This document shows, one piece after another, positions 35,463 through 43,950 of a stretch of 64,000 nt of DNA. Under the pieces are notes generated by a model. The model was not told the DNA's origin, ran no database searches, and worked only from the letters and a program-made list of their open reading frames with translations. Position numbers and translations under genes: made by a program. Positions within the stretch are counted from its first letter, which is position 1. The number at the start of each line of letters is the position of its first letter. Origin of the DNA: Candidatus Aminicenantota bacterium (GTDB lineage Bacteria > Acidobacteriota > Aminicenantia > JAMOAD01); assembly GCA_027061995.1 (NCBI GenBank), contig JAMOUT010000101.1, forward strand, positions 1 through 64,000, read 5' to 3'.

Positions 35463-36491
35463 CTACTCCTCTTTTTGTAAATCTATGTGCCATCCTGTTA
35501 ATTTGGAAGCAAGTTTAACATTTATCCCCTGCTTACCAATGGCTATTGCAAGCTGATCCTTAGGAACATAAACAATGGCTCTTTTTTCAGTCTCATTAAG
35601 TATTTTTATTCTACTTACCTTAGCCGGAGCCATTGCATTTTTGATATATATCTCGGGATTATCAGACCAGATTATCACATCGATTCTCTCACCGTTTAAT
35701 TCTCTTGTAACCGCAAGAATTCTATTGCCCCTCATTCCTATACAAGCCCCTATGGGATCTATGTTTTTTTCTTTAGTGAAGACCGATATTTTTGATTTTT
35801 CTCCGGGCTCTCTAACAACGGATTTTAACTCAATTGTTCCGTCGGAAACCTCGGGAATCTCAAATTCAAGAAGTTTTATTAGAAATGTCCTTGAACTTCT
35901 CGTAACTATGATCTGAGGATCCCTCTCCTCTTTATACACTTTTTTAATTAATGCTTTAATATCCTGACCTCTAACAATGTTGTCCGACTTAATCATCTCT
36001 TTTCTCGGAAGTAAAGCTTCAACTTTTCCGATACTTATGACAACATCATCTCCGAGAAATCTTCTTACTTTTCCCGTTATTATATGATTTATCTTCGGGG
36101 AATATTCCTTGTATATTTTCTCTTTTTCAGCGGTATTTATCTCACTGTATATAATTGTTTTGGCGGCTTGTGCCGATATTCTTCCGAGAATTTCGGCAGG
36201 CATGTTTATTTCAATAATATCACCTATTTTAATATTCGGGTCATCTTTACTCGCTTTTTCCCAAGAGATCTCCTTAAGAGGATCACTTACTTTAGCAACC
36301 ACTTTTTTCTTTGTCGAGATATTAATCTCTCCGTTTTTCCAATCAAATGACACATTTACCGGTTCATCCGTTTTAAAATAATTTGCGGCTGCAGATTTTA
36401 TAGCATCTTCAATAGCTTTAAAAAAAACTTCCTTGTCGATTCCTTTTTCCGCACTAACCTGACTAATAATATCTAATAATCCTTTTGGCAT
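35463..36491 (-). CDS. nusA: Transcription termination/antitermination factor NusA
   Basis: 342 residues, the short form without C-terminal acidic repeats. An N-terminal RNA-polymerase-binding domain (about 1-120) is followed by S1 (about 130-195, KINHIITGKVRRFLGDDVVISIG) and two KH domains (PIGACIGMRGNRILAVTRELNGERIDVI and AIAIGKQGINVKLASKLTGW). It controls pausing and termination. AAGGAAGGA precedes the ATG. rimP, usually just upstream, is absent: the next gene upstream is glnA. Confidence 0.97.
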   Translation of the reverse strand: MPKGLLDIISQVSAEKGIDKEVFFKAIEDAIKSAAANYFKTDEPVNVSFDWKNGEINISTKKKVVAKVSDPLKEISWEKASKDDPNIKIGDIIEINMPAEILGRISAQAAKTIIYSEINTAEKEKIYKEYSPKINHIITGKVRRFLGDDVVISIGKVEALLPRKEMIKSDNIVRGQDIKALIKKVYKEERDPQIIVTRSSRTFLIKLLEFEIPEVSDGTIELKSVVREPGEKSKISVFTKEKNIDPIGACIGMRGNRILAVTRELNGERIDVIIWSDNPEIYIKNAMAPAKVSRIKILNETEKRAIVYVPKDQLAIAIGKQGINVKLASKLTGWHIDLQKEE

Positions 36492-36515
36492 TTTATCCTT
36501 CCTTTTTTACAAGCT

Positions 36516-36544
36516 ATTATAATGAAATATTAAAGAAAATGCAA
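36516..36544 (-). promoter_or_regulatory. Promoter of the nusA-infB operon
   Basis: On the minus strand: TTGCAT (36544-36539), 17 bp, consensus TATAAT (36521-36516). The leader is about 18 bases and ends with an AAGGAAGGA ribosome site. Confidence 0.65.
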
Positions 36545-36593
36545 CCTTCCTATATTCGTCAAAAATAACAAATAGTAATTTTTCTTTTTTATT

Positions 36594-37925
36594 TTAAAGA
36601 ATAGCGAGATATTTTTTCAATTCATAATCGGTTACCTTTACTCTGAATTCATCCCAATGAGCCTTTTTCGATTCTATGATTTTTCCGAAGGCTGATTCTC
36701 CGAGTGCTTGTTTCAGGATATCCCCTTTTTCAGCTTCAAGAATAGCTTCAATCAAAGATCCGGGCAGTGATTCTATACCCTCCTCTTTTCTTTTAATATA
36801 ATCAAATTTATAAATATTTTCTTCCTGAGGTTTCGACAATTGGTATCTCTTTTCAATTCCGGTTAATCCCGATTTTAAAAGAACGGAAAACAAAAGATAG
36901 GGATTTGACGCGGGATCGGGAGCTCGATATTCTATTCTTGTTCCCGAAGGTTTTCCCATTCTTGTTTTCGGAACCCTGATAAGGGGAGATCTATTACTTC
37001 TTCCCCATGAGATATAAACAGGTGCTTCATATCCGGGAACAAGTCTTTTATAAGAGTTCACCCATTGATTCGTGATTAATGTTATCTCTTTTGCATGATT
37101 TAAAAGGCCTGATACATAGTATTTTGCTATATCGGATAATTTTGCTTCATCATTATCAGAATAAAAGGCATTTTTTCCCTCTTTAAACAGAGATTGGTGA
37201 ACATGCATTCCACTCCCGTTTATATGTTCAACTGGTTTAGGCATAAATGTCGCATAATAACCATTGTCAATAGCTATTTTTTTCACGAGATATTTAGCTG
37301 TTATAAGATTATCAGCCATTGTTAATGCGTCAGTGTATTTAAAATCAAGTTCATACTGAGAAGGGGAGACTTCATGATGAACATATTCAACTTTAATTCC
37401 CAATTTTTCAAGATGTAAAACGGTCTCCATTAACAGATTTTCTCCTGTGTCAGGAGGAACCAAATCAAAATATCCGTTATAATCTATGAAATCAACTTCA
37501 AAAGGTTTTTTAAAATAAAAAAACTCAAGTTCGGGACCAACAAAAAACGAATATCCGAGAGATTTTGCATAATCGAGATTTTTCTTTAAAATACCCCTCG
37601 GAGCATCACTATAACAGGAACCGTCCGGCATAACAACATCACAAAAGATCCGTGCCACTTTTATATTATCCTTATTATTGTCATTTTTAAACGGAAGAAT
37701 TTTAAAAGTGGAAAAATCGGGTTTCAAAAACATATCACTCTCTTCTATCCTTGTAAAACCTCTTATTGAACTTCCGTCAAAGGAAGCTCCTTCGTCAAGA
37801 ACATCTCCTATTTGATCCTTAAATACATTAACGGTTTTAAGATTACTCTCAAGGTCAACAAACCAAAGCTGAAGAAACTTAATATTCTCTTTCTCGATAA
37901 TTTTTTTTACATCTTTTGCGTTCAT
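36594..37925 (-). CDS. glnA: Glutamine synthetase type I
   Basis: 443 residues. It joins ammonia and glutamate using ATP. Seen in order: the beta-grasp start FLQLWFVDLE, then DGSSIRGFTRIEESDM, the metal-binding EVSPSQYELDF, the HINGSGMHVHQSLF active-site loop, the NRSPLIRVP ATP region and RTEYRAPDPASNPYLLFSVLLKSG. The adenylylation tyrosine loop of the beta type is absent, so this is a GSI-alpha-like enzyme not controlled by adenylylation. GAGGAGGT precedes the ATG. It follows moaE by 23 bases and is probably co-transcribed with it. Confidence 0.97.
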   Translation of the reverse strand: MNAKDVKKIIEKENIKFLQLWFVDLESNLKTVNVFKDQIGDVLDEGASFDGSSIRGFTRIEESDMFLKPDFSTFKILPFKNDNNKDNIKVARIFCDVVMPDGSCYSDAPRGILKKNLDYAKSLGYSFFVGPELEFFYFKKPFEVDFIDYNGYFDLVPPDTGENLLMETVLHLEKLGIKVEYVHHEVSPSQYELDFKYTDALTMADNLITAKYLVKKIAIDNGYYATFMPKPVEHINGSGMHVHQSLFKEGKNAFYSDNDEAKLSDIAKYYVSGLLNHAKEITLITNQWVNSYKRLVPGYEAPVYISWGRSNRSPLIRVPKTRMGKPSGTRIEYRAPDPASNPYLLFSVLLKSGLTGIEKRYQLSKPQEENIYKFDYIKRKEEGIESLPGSLIEAILEAEKGDILKQALGESAFGKIIESKKAHWDEFRVKVTDYELKKYLAIL

Positions 37926-37948
37926 ATTACCTCCTCTTTCTTAATATT

Positions 37949-38353
37949 TTATAACCACTCTGATGTGGAATCCTTATAATACTCTTTTTTCCAAACGGGA
38001 AAATCATGTTTCATAAATTCAAGCAATTCCCCGACACATTCCATAGCTTCTTTTCTACCCTCTGAACTTGCAGCTATAATGATAGTATCTTCTCCGGTTT
38101 TTAATTTTCCTTTTGCCTGAAAGATAAATAATTTTTCTATCTTATTCTCGTATTCCTCTATTCTTTTTTCCACAAGCTTTTTACCCGTATCCTCATCAAT
38201 CTCATATTCAAGATATAAAACATCTTTTGAATTATTCTTGTTTTTCACTTTTCCGTTAAACAAATAAAAAGCTCCTGAATTTTCAGAATTAAGATAATCC
38301 ATGATCTCTTTTATATCCGGAGAAGTATGTGAAATCATAAACTTGAAATCCAT
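37949..38353 (-). CDS. moaE: Molybdopterin synthase catalytic subunit
   Basis: 134 residues with the MoaE pattern: GAFYLFNGKVKNKN, VLYLEYEIDEDTGKKL, GKLKTGEDTIIIAASSEGRKEAMECV and the C-terminal FPVWKKEYYKD with the catalytic lysines. It adds sulfur from MoaD thiocarboxylate to precursor Z, giving the pterin dithiolene used by Mo and W enzymes. The usual HRxG and sHR motifs are altered to QAKG and SEGR, so it is a divergent member. It overlaps moaD by one base. The W-type aldehyde oxidoreductase at 42196 needs its product. Confidence 0.86.
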   Translation of the reverse strand: MDFKFMISHTSPDIKEIMDYLNSENSGAFYLFNGKVKNKNNSKDVLYLEYEIDEDTGKKLVEKRIEEYENKIEKLFIFQAKGKLKTGEDTIIIAASSEGRKEAMECVGELLEFMKHDFPVWKKEYYKDSTSEWL

Positions 38354-38592
38354 TAACCGCCCCTGTATATCGGATGAATAGATACTATATCCCCTTCCCG
38401 TATCTCTTTCTCCCCCAATGACCCGTTTATCGCAATATTGAAAATTCTTTTATCGTCAATTCCATACATATTACAAATTTTTCTTTTGATAAACTCGGTA
38501 TCAATCATCTCTTTATCTTTAATTGACAGTATCTCCTCCCCCTTTTTTGCTATCTCTTTTAAACCGGCGAAATATCTTATTTTTATTTGCAT
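38353..38592 (-). CDS. moaD: Molybdopterin synthase sulfur carrier subunit (MoaD/ThiS family)
   Basis: 79 residues of ubiquitin-like fold: IKIRYFAGLKEIAKKGEE and EGDIVSIHPIYRGG. It ends in the diagnostic Gly-Gly that is adenylated and turned into a thiocarboxylate. It directly precedes and overlaps moaE. The ATG at 38592 lies 12 bases after a TATAAT box and has no clear ribosome site. Confidence 0.9.
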   Translation of the reverse strand: MQIKIRYFAGLKEIAKKGEEILSIKDKEMIDTEFIKRKICNMYGIDDKRIFNIAINGSLGEKEIREGDIVSIHPIYRGG

Positions 38593-38614
38593 TTTTAGAA
38601 TTGTATTATATAAT
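38587..38614 (+). promoter_or_regulatory. Promoter of rmuC
   Basis: TTGCAT (38587-38592), 16 bp, TATAAT (38609-38614). The -35 box covers the moaD start codon. An AGAGG ribosome site and the rmuC ATG at 38651 follow. Confidence 0.55.
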
Positions 38615-38633
38615 AAGATTGATATTAAGTAAA
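38605..38633 (-). promoter_or_regulatory. Promoter of moaD-moaE-glnA
   Basis: On the minus strand: TTTACT (38633-38628), 17 bp, TATAAT (38610-38605). The -10 box is one half of the palindrome ATTATATAAT at 38605-38614, shared with the divergent rmuC promoter. Confidence 0.6.
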
Positions 38634-38650
38634 CAAATAAAGAGGCAAAG

Positions 38651-39970
38651 ATGAATATAAGTTTTTTTATCTATTTTATTATAGGGTTTGTTTTCGGAGG
38701 TATAATATTATTCTTCCACATGTCAAAATTTAAAAAAATCAGCAGTATATATAAAGAGAGGATAGATGCTCTTGAAGAGGAGAATGAGACTCTCCTTGAT
38801 GAACTTGATAATGAAAAAGAGGAGAGAGTTATTTTTAAAACAAAACTTGAGGAAACAGAGAAAAATCTTTTGGAGCAGAAAAAACTACTTGATGAAGCAA
38901 ATGAGAAATTAACCGAAAGCTTTAAAGCGATTTCAAATGATTTATTAAGCTCAAATCAGAAAGTATTCATTGATATGGCTGAAACTGTTTTTAAAAAATC
39001 GATTGAAGAGACAAAAGGAACATTAAAAGTAAGTGAAGTGAATATTGAAAAAATCATCAATCCGTTAAAAGAAAATATTGAAAGATACAATGTATTTCTA
39101 AGGGAAGCTGAGAGAAAGAGAGCGGAAGAATTCGGTAATTTAAGCACACAGGTTAAGAATCTTATGATTCTTAATCAGAATTTGCAAAAAGAGACATCAA
39201 CCCTTTCAAGTGCTTTAAAAGCTCCCAAAACAAGGGGGAAATGGGGAGAGCTAACTCTCAGAAACCTTGTAACAATGGCGGGAATGTCGGAGTATTGTGA
39301 TTTTGAGGAACAAGTTCATTATCAATCCGAAGGAAAGACGCTCATTCCCGATATGATTGTTAATTTCCCCGATAAAAGAAAGATCGCAATAGATTCCAAA
39401 GTTCCTTTTGATGCATATTTCAGGGCAATAGAATCAACGGATGATGAGTTATCCGAAAAATTTTTCAAAGAACACGCGAGAACAATAAAAGAACATATAA
39501 AAAAACTCGGTAAAAAAGAGTATCAGGAAAGAGGTGGAGACAGTTTTGATTTCGTTGTGTTGTTCTTACCCGCCGAATCATTCTTCAGCGAAGCATTAAA
39601 AAGAGATAATAATATTATTGAGGAGGGGATAAAACAAAAAGTTATCATAGCAACCCCCACAACTCTTCTCGCACTTTTAAGAACGGTTGCTTACAGCTGG
39701 AGGCAGTATAAGATGGTTGAAAATGTAAAAAAGATATCGGAGACAGGACGAGAGTTATATAATAGATTAAAGGTGTTTTCAGGACATTTCGCCTCAATTG
39801 CAAAAAATTTATCTCAACTTAATGCAAGTTTTAATAAATCTGTCAGCTCTTGGAAAAGCAGAGTGATTCCGCAGGTTAAAAAATTAAATGAACTCGGAAT
39901 CTCGGATAGCAGCGAAAGTCTATCCGAGATAAATCCAATTGATTCTGTTCCCGAACAACTTAAAGAATAA
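38651..39970 (+). CDS. rmuC: DNA recombination protein RmuC
   Basis: 439 residues. An N-terminal membrane helix (about 5-23) is followed by a long coiled coil (about 28-90, rich in Glu/Lys heptads) and the RmuC nuclease-like core: APKTRGKWGELTLRNL, AGMSEYCDFEEQ, PDMIVNFPDKRKIAIDSKVPFDAYF and VIIATPTTLLALLRTVAY. RmuC limits recombination at inverted repeats and defends against foreign DNA in E. coli, probably as a PD-(D/E)xK nuclease. Its tail carries an 11-bp inverted repeat. Confidence 0.95.
   Translation: MNISFFIYFIIGFVFGGIILFFHMSKFKKISSIYKERIDALEEENETLLDELDNEKEERVIFKTKLEETEKNLLEQKKLLDEANEKLTESFKAISNDLLSSNQKVFIDMAETVFKKSIEETKGTLKVSEVNIEKIINPLKENIERYNVFLREAERKRAEEFGNLSTQVKNLMILNQNLQKETSTLSSALKAPKTRGKWGELTLRNLVTMAGMSEYCDFEEQVHYQSEGKTLIPDMIVNFPDKRKIAIDSKVPFDAYFRAIESTDDELSEKFFKEHARTIKEHIKKLGKKEYQERGGDSFDFVVLFLPAESFFSEALKRDNNIIEEGIKQKVIIATPTTLLALLRTVAYSWRQYKMVENVKKISETGRELYNRLKVFSGHFASIAKNLSQLNASFNKSVSSWKSRVIPQVKKLNELGISDSSESLSEINPIDSVPEQLKE
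39899..39930 (+). repeat. 11-bp perfect inverted repeat inside the rmuC tail
   Basis: ATCTCGGATAG (39899-39909) and CTATCCGAGAT (39920-39930) with a 10-base loop, within the codons for ISDSSESLSEI. No T-run follows, so it is not a normal terminator; rmuC and recO are convergent just downstream. Confidence 0.6.
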
Positions 39971-39978
39971 TATTATCT

Positions 39979-40710
39979 TCAACTCAATTGTTTTAATGAA
40001 TTAATATTTATTTCACCGTTGATATTAACAATTTTTAATAAAAAATTCATTATCTTTTTTTCATTATCAAATTTTACCGATATAAAATTTATGGGGGGCA
40101 TTGATTTTGATACTTTTAAAAAATTATTTATGGATAACGGGATTTCAATACTATTCTTTGTTTTGCATTTACCACATAATATTTTGCTTCCGTCGGATGA
40201 AAGATAAAATTTATTAAAACTTTCATATTTTTTTCCGCACTTATAGCAAGTATCAAATTCGGGAAGATACCCCTCTATCCTTAAAAACCAAACAAGAAAA
40301 TAATTAAATAATTTCTTCACCTGTTGTTTGTTTTCTTTAAGAGTTTTTATTACGGCTTTTAAGAGCCTTAACATTTTATCCTGTCTTATTCTTTGAGGTG
40401 TAAGTTTAATTATTATCTCAATTATTGCCATAAGATAATTATAATTATCAATAGTATCAAAAATAGGTGTATTATTCTCTATTAGATTGACCTTTTCCAA
40501 TATGGGAAATTCAGAATTTTCTTTTTCATAAAGATTCATCTCAATCTCATTTAATGGTTCAAGTGAACCACCGAATCTGTTTTTCCCTTTTTTCGCCCCT
40601 TTTGCCACAGCTATGAAAAGTCCCCTTTCTTCCGTTAATAGATAAATAAGTTTATCAAGCTTTTGGGAATCTCTGTAAAAAAGGGTAAATCCTTTATCCG
40701 TTTTTTGCAT
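39979..40710 (-). CDS. recO: DNA repair protein RecO
   Basis: 243 residues. An N-terminal OB fold (FTLFYRDSQKLDKLIYLLTEERG, FIAVAKGAKKGKNRFGGSLEPLN) is followed by a helical domain and a zinc finger: CYKCGKKYE near 157 and CGKC near 180. RecO loads RecA on gapped DNA with RecR. It begins 3 bases after mgtE and is co-transcribed with it; it converges with rmuC, leaving an 8-base gap. Confidence 0.92.
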   Translation of the reverse strand: MQKTDKGFTLFYRDSQKLDKLIYLLTEERGLFIAVAKGAKKGKNRFGGSLEPLNEIEMNLYEKENSEFPILEKVNLIENNTPIFDTIDNYNYLMAIIEIIIKLTPQRIRQDKMLRLLKAVIKTLKENKQQVKKLFNYFLVWFLRIEGYLPEFDTCYKCGKKYESFNKFYLSSDGSKILCGKCKTKNSIEIPLSINNFLKVSKSMPPINFISVKFDNEKKIMNFLLKIVNINGEININSLKQLS

Positions 40711-40713
40711 TTA

Positions 40714-42093
40714 TTATACATGATAAAAAGCTTTCGCTAATTGCAAAAATATAAAAAACCCGAAGGTATCCGTAAACATTGAAACAAACATATTCGAGGA
40801 AAGGGCGGGATCTATACCGCTAACTTTGAAACTCATCGGGATAATCGTCCCCATCAAAAGTCCGTTTATTATATTTATGGATATCCCCAGTCCGAAAATC
40901 AATAATGTTATAGGCTCAATGGGTTTTCCGAGTAATTTATAAGCCAAATCAATAAATATGGCACCGAAAGTTCCCACGATTATCCCTAACAGTAAGCCGA
41001 GGAAAGAATGTTTTATCAATAATCGTTTTCCTATCTTCCAATCAAAATCCGCTATTGAAAGTTCACGAACAACAACTGCATTGGTCTGATTACCTGCCAC
41101 ACCTCCGAGTGCGGCTACAAGAGGCATTAGAGCTGCCAAAACTATCACATCTTTTATCACCCCTTCAAACATTGTTATTACTATAGCGGAAAAAAAGGTA
41201 GTTAAAAGAGCAAGAAGAAGCCAAGGCAATCTCTTTTTAAGACTTTCCGGAAGAGGATCCTGAATTCTTTCACCACTTACAACACCCGCCATTTTATATA
41301 TATCTTCAGTTGCTTCTTCATTAATAATATCAAGAACATCATCAACGGTGATAACACCGACAAGGTGAAGCTCATCATCGACAACAGGGATGGCAACAAG
41401 ATTATACCTTGCAACTTTTTTAGCCACCTGTTCTTGATCCGTGTCTGTTTTAACGAAAATAGGATCTTTAAGCATTATATCTTTTAATTTTGTGGAAGGG
41501 GGAAAAAGTAACAATTTTTTCAGAGAAACAACCCCGGTCAATCTGTTATTTTCATCAACAACATACAGATAAAAAGGGATTTCAACATCTGCTGCAAGCT
41601 GAATTGCTGCAACAGCATCCGATATTCTCGTATTTTCTTCCAGAGCATAGAAATCGGTTGACATCATTCTTCCCGCAGTATCTTCTTCATACTGCAAAAG
41701 TTCTTTCACATCCTCCGATTCCTCTTTACTCATACATTTTATAATTTTCTCTTTTATATCTTCGGGGAAATGGGATAACAGATCAACCGCATCATCCGAT
41801 GAAAATTTATTTAATATCAAAGATATCTCTTTCGGCTCAAGATTTTTCAAAAGTTTTACAGCATCTTCAGTGTCTATTTCACTTAGGACAGTTGCAAGTT
41901 TTTCAATATCTTTTGTTTTTAAAAGGTCAAAAAGTATCTCTTTATTTTCAAAAACAAGCCTGTCAAAAATATATGCTATATCTTCCGCTCTAAGTTTTGA
42001 CAAAAAATTCCATAATCTTGTTTTTGCCCCTGTATTTATATATCTTCTCACTGAAGAAACAAGTATATCAAAGTTTTCATTCTTATTTTTCAT
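40714..42093 (-). CDS. mgtE: Magnesium transporter MgtE
   Basis: About 459 residues. A superhelical MgtE_N domain (about 25-130) is followed by two CBS domains that sense Mg2+ (about 130-260), then five C-terminal helices with the pore motif LVAALGGVAGNQTNAVVVREL. It imports magnesium and closes when cytosolic Mg2+ is high. The start is uncertain: the ATG at 42093 opens MKNKNENF and is preceded directly by AAAAGGG, while in-frame GTG (42108) and TTG (42120) lie upstream without better ribosome sites. It precedes recO. Confidence 0.94.
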   Translation of the reverse strand: MKNKNENFDILVSSVRRYINTGAKTRLWNFLSKLRAEDIAYIFDRLVFENKEILFDLLKTKDIEKLATVLSEIDTEDAVKLLKNLEPKEISLILNKFSSDDAVDLLSHFPEDIKEKIIKCMSKEESEDVKELLQYEEDTAGRMMSTDFYALEENTRISDAVAAIQLAADVEIPFYLYVVDENNRLTGVVSLKKLLLFPPSTKLKDIMLKDPIFVKTDTDQEQVAKKVARYNLVAIPVVDDELHLVGVITVDDVLDIINEEATEDIYKMAGVVSGERIQDPLPESLKKRLPWLLLALLTTFFSAIVITMFEGVIKDVIVLAALMPLVAALGGVAGNQTNAVVVRELSIADFDWKIGKRLLIKHSFLGLLLGIIVGTFGAIFIDLAYKLLGKPIEPITLLIFGLGISINIINGLLMGTIIPMSFKVSGIDPALSSNMFVSMFTDTFGFFIFLQLAKAFYHV

Positions 42094-42195
42094 CCCTTTT
42101 TTTATCACAATTATCAACAAAAGTAAAGATAATATCGACTATATTGCAAAAAATCATCCTTTTAATTGTTTATCTTGAAATATATAGTCCTATAA

Positions 42196-43941
42196 TCAGG
42201 AATTAAATTTTACATCCCAATTCTTTAATCTGTAATAATCTTTTAAAAGAGAGATATATTCCCCTTTTGTTAAAGAGTTTTTATCGAACGGATTTTTAAA
42301 AAATATATCAGGAAGCATATCATCATCAGGTTGTTTCATCCCCTCCCTGATATTAAATCTCCTCGCCATATCCGTTATATCGGTAGCAATCTCTTTTAAT
42401 CTGTTTTCACTATATTCCATACCCATGGTTATATATAAAATCGTTTTAATCTCATCATAATAAACAATATCTCTGAAAAACCGACAAAGGATAAGAGTAT
42501 CGTATATAGTCAGCCTGTTTTCATACTCAATGAGAAGTTTTGCTTTTCCTTTAATTTCCTCGGGAGAAATTATTCCCGCAAGTTCCGGTTTGTAAAAAGT
42601 GGTTCTAAGATGACATGCACCTCTGTCCGAAACACCGAATGAAAGCCCCATCCCTTTTAATACTCTCGGATCATAACCGGGAGGCTCCAACCCTTTTACA
42701 TGAATCGCTATCTCTTCAAGACCCAATAGTTCGGCAGCTCTTTTAACTCCATGGGATAAAATCTCCCCTACCCCCTTTCTTTTTGCAATCAGATTTAAAA
42801 GTTCGATAATACCGTCCACATCCCCATACTCTATTTTAAAATCTATTTTCCCCCTTTTGTTCGCTTCAACTGCAAAAGAGGTTATGTTTGCAGCTGTTAT
42901 CGTATCTATCCCCAATTTATCGCAAACATCATTAATATATGAAATCTCCCTTAAATCATCCACAAGATTCAAACCTCCGAAGCCATTTATTGTTTCATAT
43001 TCAGGACCATCAAGAGAAACTCCCTTTCTTCTCCCGTCTTTCACTTTGCTTTTTCTTGTGCATCCTATAAAACAATAACCGCATGATTCAGCTTTAACGG
43101 CAAGGGTGTTTATTAATGCATCACCATTGATTTTATCTGTAAAAGGAACGCTCCCCTTATGCCAATACTCCGTGGGAAAAGCATTAGCGTTCGTAGTGTA
43201 TCCGACCGTAATTGATGTTCCGTATTTTCTATATGCCTTAAAACCCGTAACTTGTTTTCCCCTTTTTAAAAGAGCTCTGTTATATTCTTTCAAAATCTCT
43301 TTTGAGAAAATCTCTTTTTCACTGTTTCCGTAAAAAACTATTGCTTTCAGATTCTTGGAACCCATGACAGCTCCTATACCCGTTCTCCCGAGACTTCTTC
43401 CGAAATCATTATTAACATAAGCAAAACTAACAAGATTTTCTCCCGCCACCCCTATTGTTATGGCTGAAGCATTAAATTTATTATATTTCTCTTCAAGTAT
43501 TTTTTCCGCCTCAAAAGCATCAAGACCTCTTAAACTTTCATCCTCAATAAATTCAACTTTTTTATCGGTTATTACAAGATATCCGAATTTATCCATTTTC
43601 CCGTTTATAATAATCGCATCATAACCTGTCCTTGCCAAATTAACAAAAGCTTTCCCCCCCGCATAAGATTCAGCATAAAATCCCGTGAGAGGTGATTTTG
43701 TAAAAGCGGCAAACCGATTTGCACCCCAGATGTTTGTTCCGATAACAGGACCTATTGTAAAGATCAACCTGTTTTCAGGAGACAAAGGATTAACACCCTT
43801 AGGATTCTCTTTTAATAAAAGATATGTCCCCAACCCTTTTCCCCCGATATAGTTTTTATATATCTCTTCATTCGGATATTCCATATAACTCTTTTTCAGA
43901 CCGAGTTCTATTTTTATTATTCTTCCGAAGTTGCCTTTCAT
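42196..43941 (-). CDS. aor: Aldehyde ferredoxin oxidoreductase (tungsten type)
   Basis: 581 residues, typical of the AOR family. It oxidises aldehydes to acids and reduces ferredoxin, using a W-bis-pterin and one [4Fe-4S] cluster. Seen: GGKGLGTYLL near the start, GANRFAAFTKSPLTGFYAESYAGGKAF, GIGAVMGSKNLKAI for pterin binding, and cluster cysteines CGYCFIGC (near 290) with a later LILCRF. It lies 9 bases after a nitrilase-family gene in the catabolic operon and may remove the semialdehyde produced by the class III aminotransferase, while moaD/moaE nearby supply its cofactor. The particular aldehyde is inferred. Confidence 0.94.
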   Translation of the reverse strand: MKGNFGRIIKIELGLKKSYMEYPNEEIYKNYIGGKGLGTYLLLKENPKGVNPLSPENRLIFTIGPVIGTNIWGANRFAAFTKSPLTGFYAESYAGGKAFVNLARTGYDAIIINGKMDKFGYLVITDKKVEFIEDESLRGLDAFEAEKILEEKYNKFNASAITIGVAGENLVSFAYVNNDFGRSLGRTGIGAVMGSKNLKAIVFYGNSEKEIFSKEILKEYNRALLKRGKQVTGFKAYRKYGTSITVGYTTNANAFPTEYWHKGSVPFTDKINGDALINTLAVKAESCGYCFIGCTRKSKVKDGRRKGVSLDGPEYETINGFGGLNLVDDLREISYINDVCDKLGIDTITAANITSFAVEANKRGKIDFKIEYGDVDGIIELLNLIAKRKGVGEILSHGVKRAAELLGLEEIAIHVKGLEPPGYDPRVLKGMGLSFGVSDRGACHLRTTFYKPELAGIISPEEIKGKAKLLIEYENRLTIYDTLILCRFFRDIVYYDEIKTILYITMGMEYSENRLKEIATDITDMARRFNIREGMKQPDDDMLPDIFFKNPFDKNSLTKGEYISLLKDYYRLKNWDVKFNS

Positions 43942-43950
43942 TTTATCACC

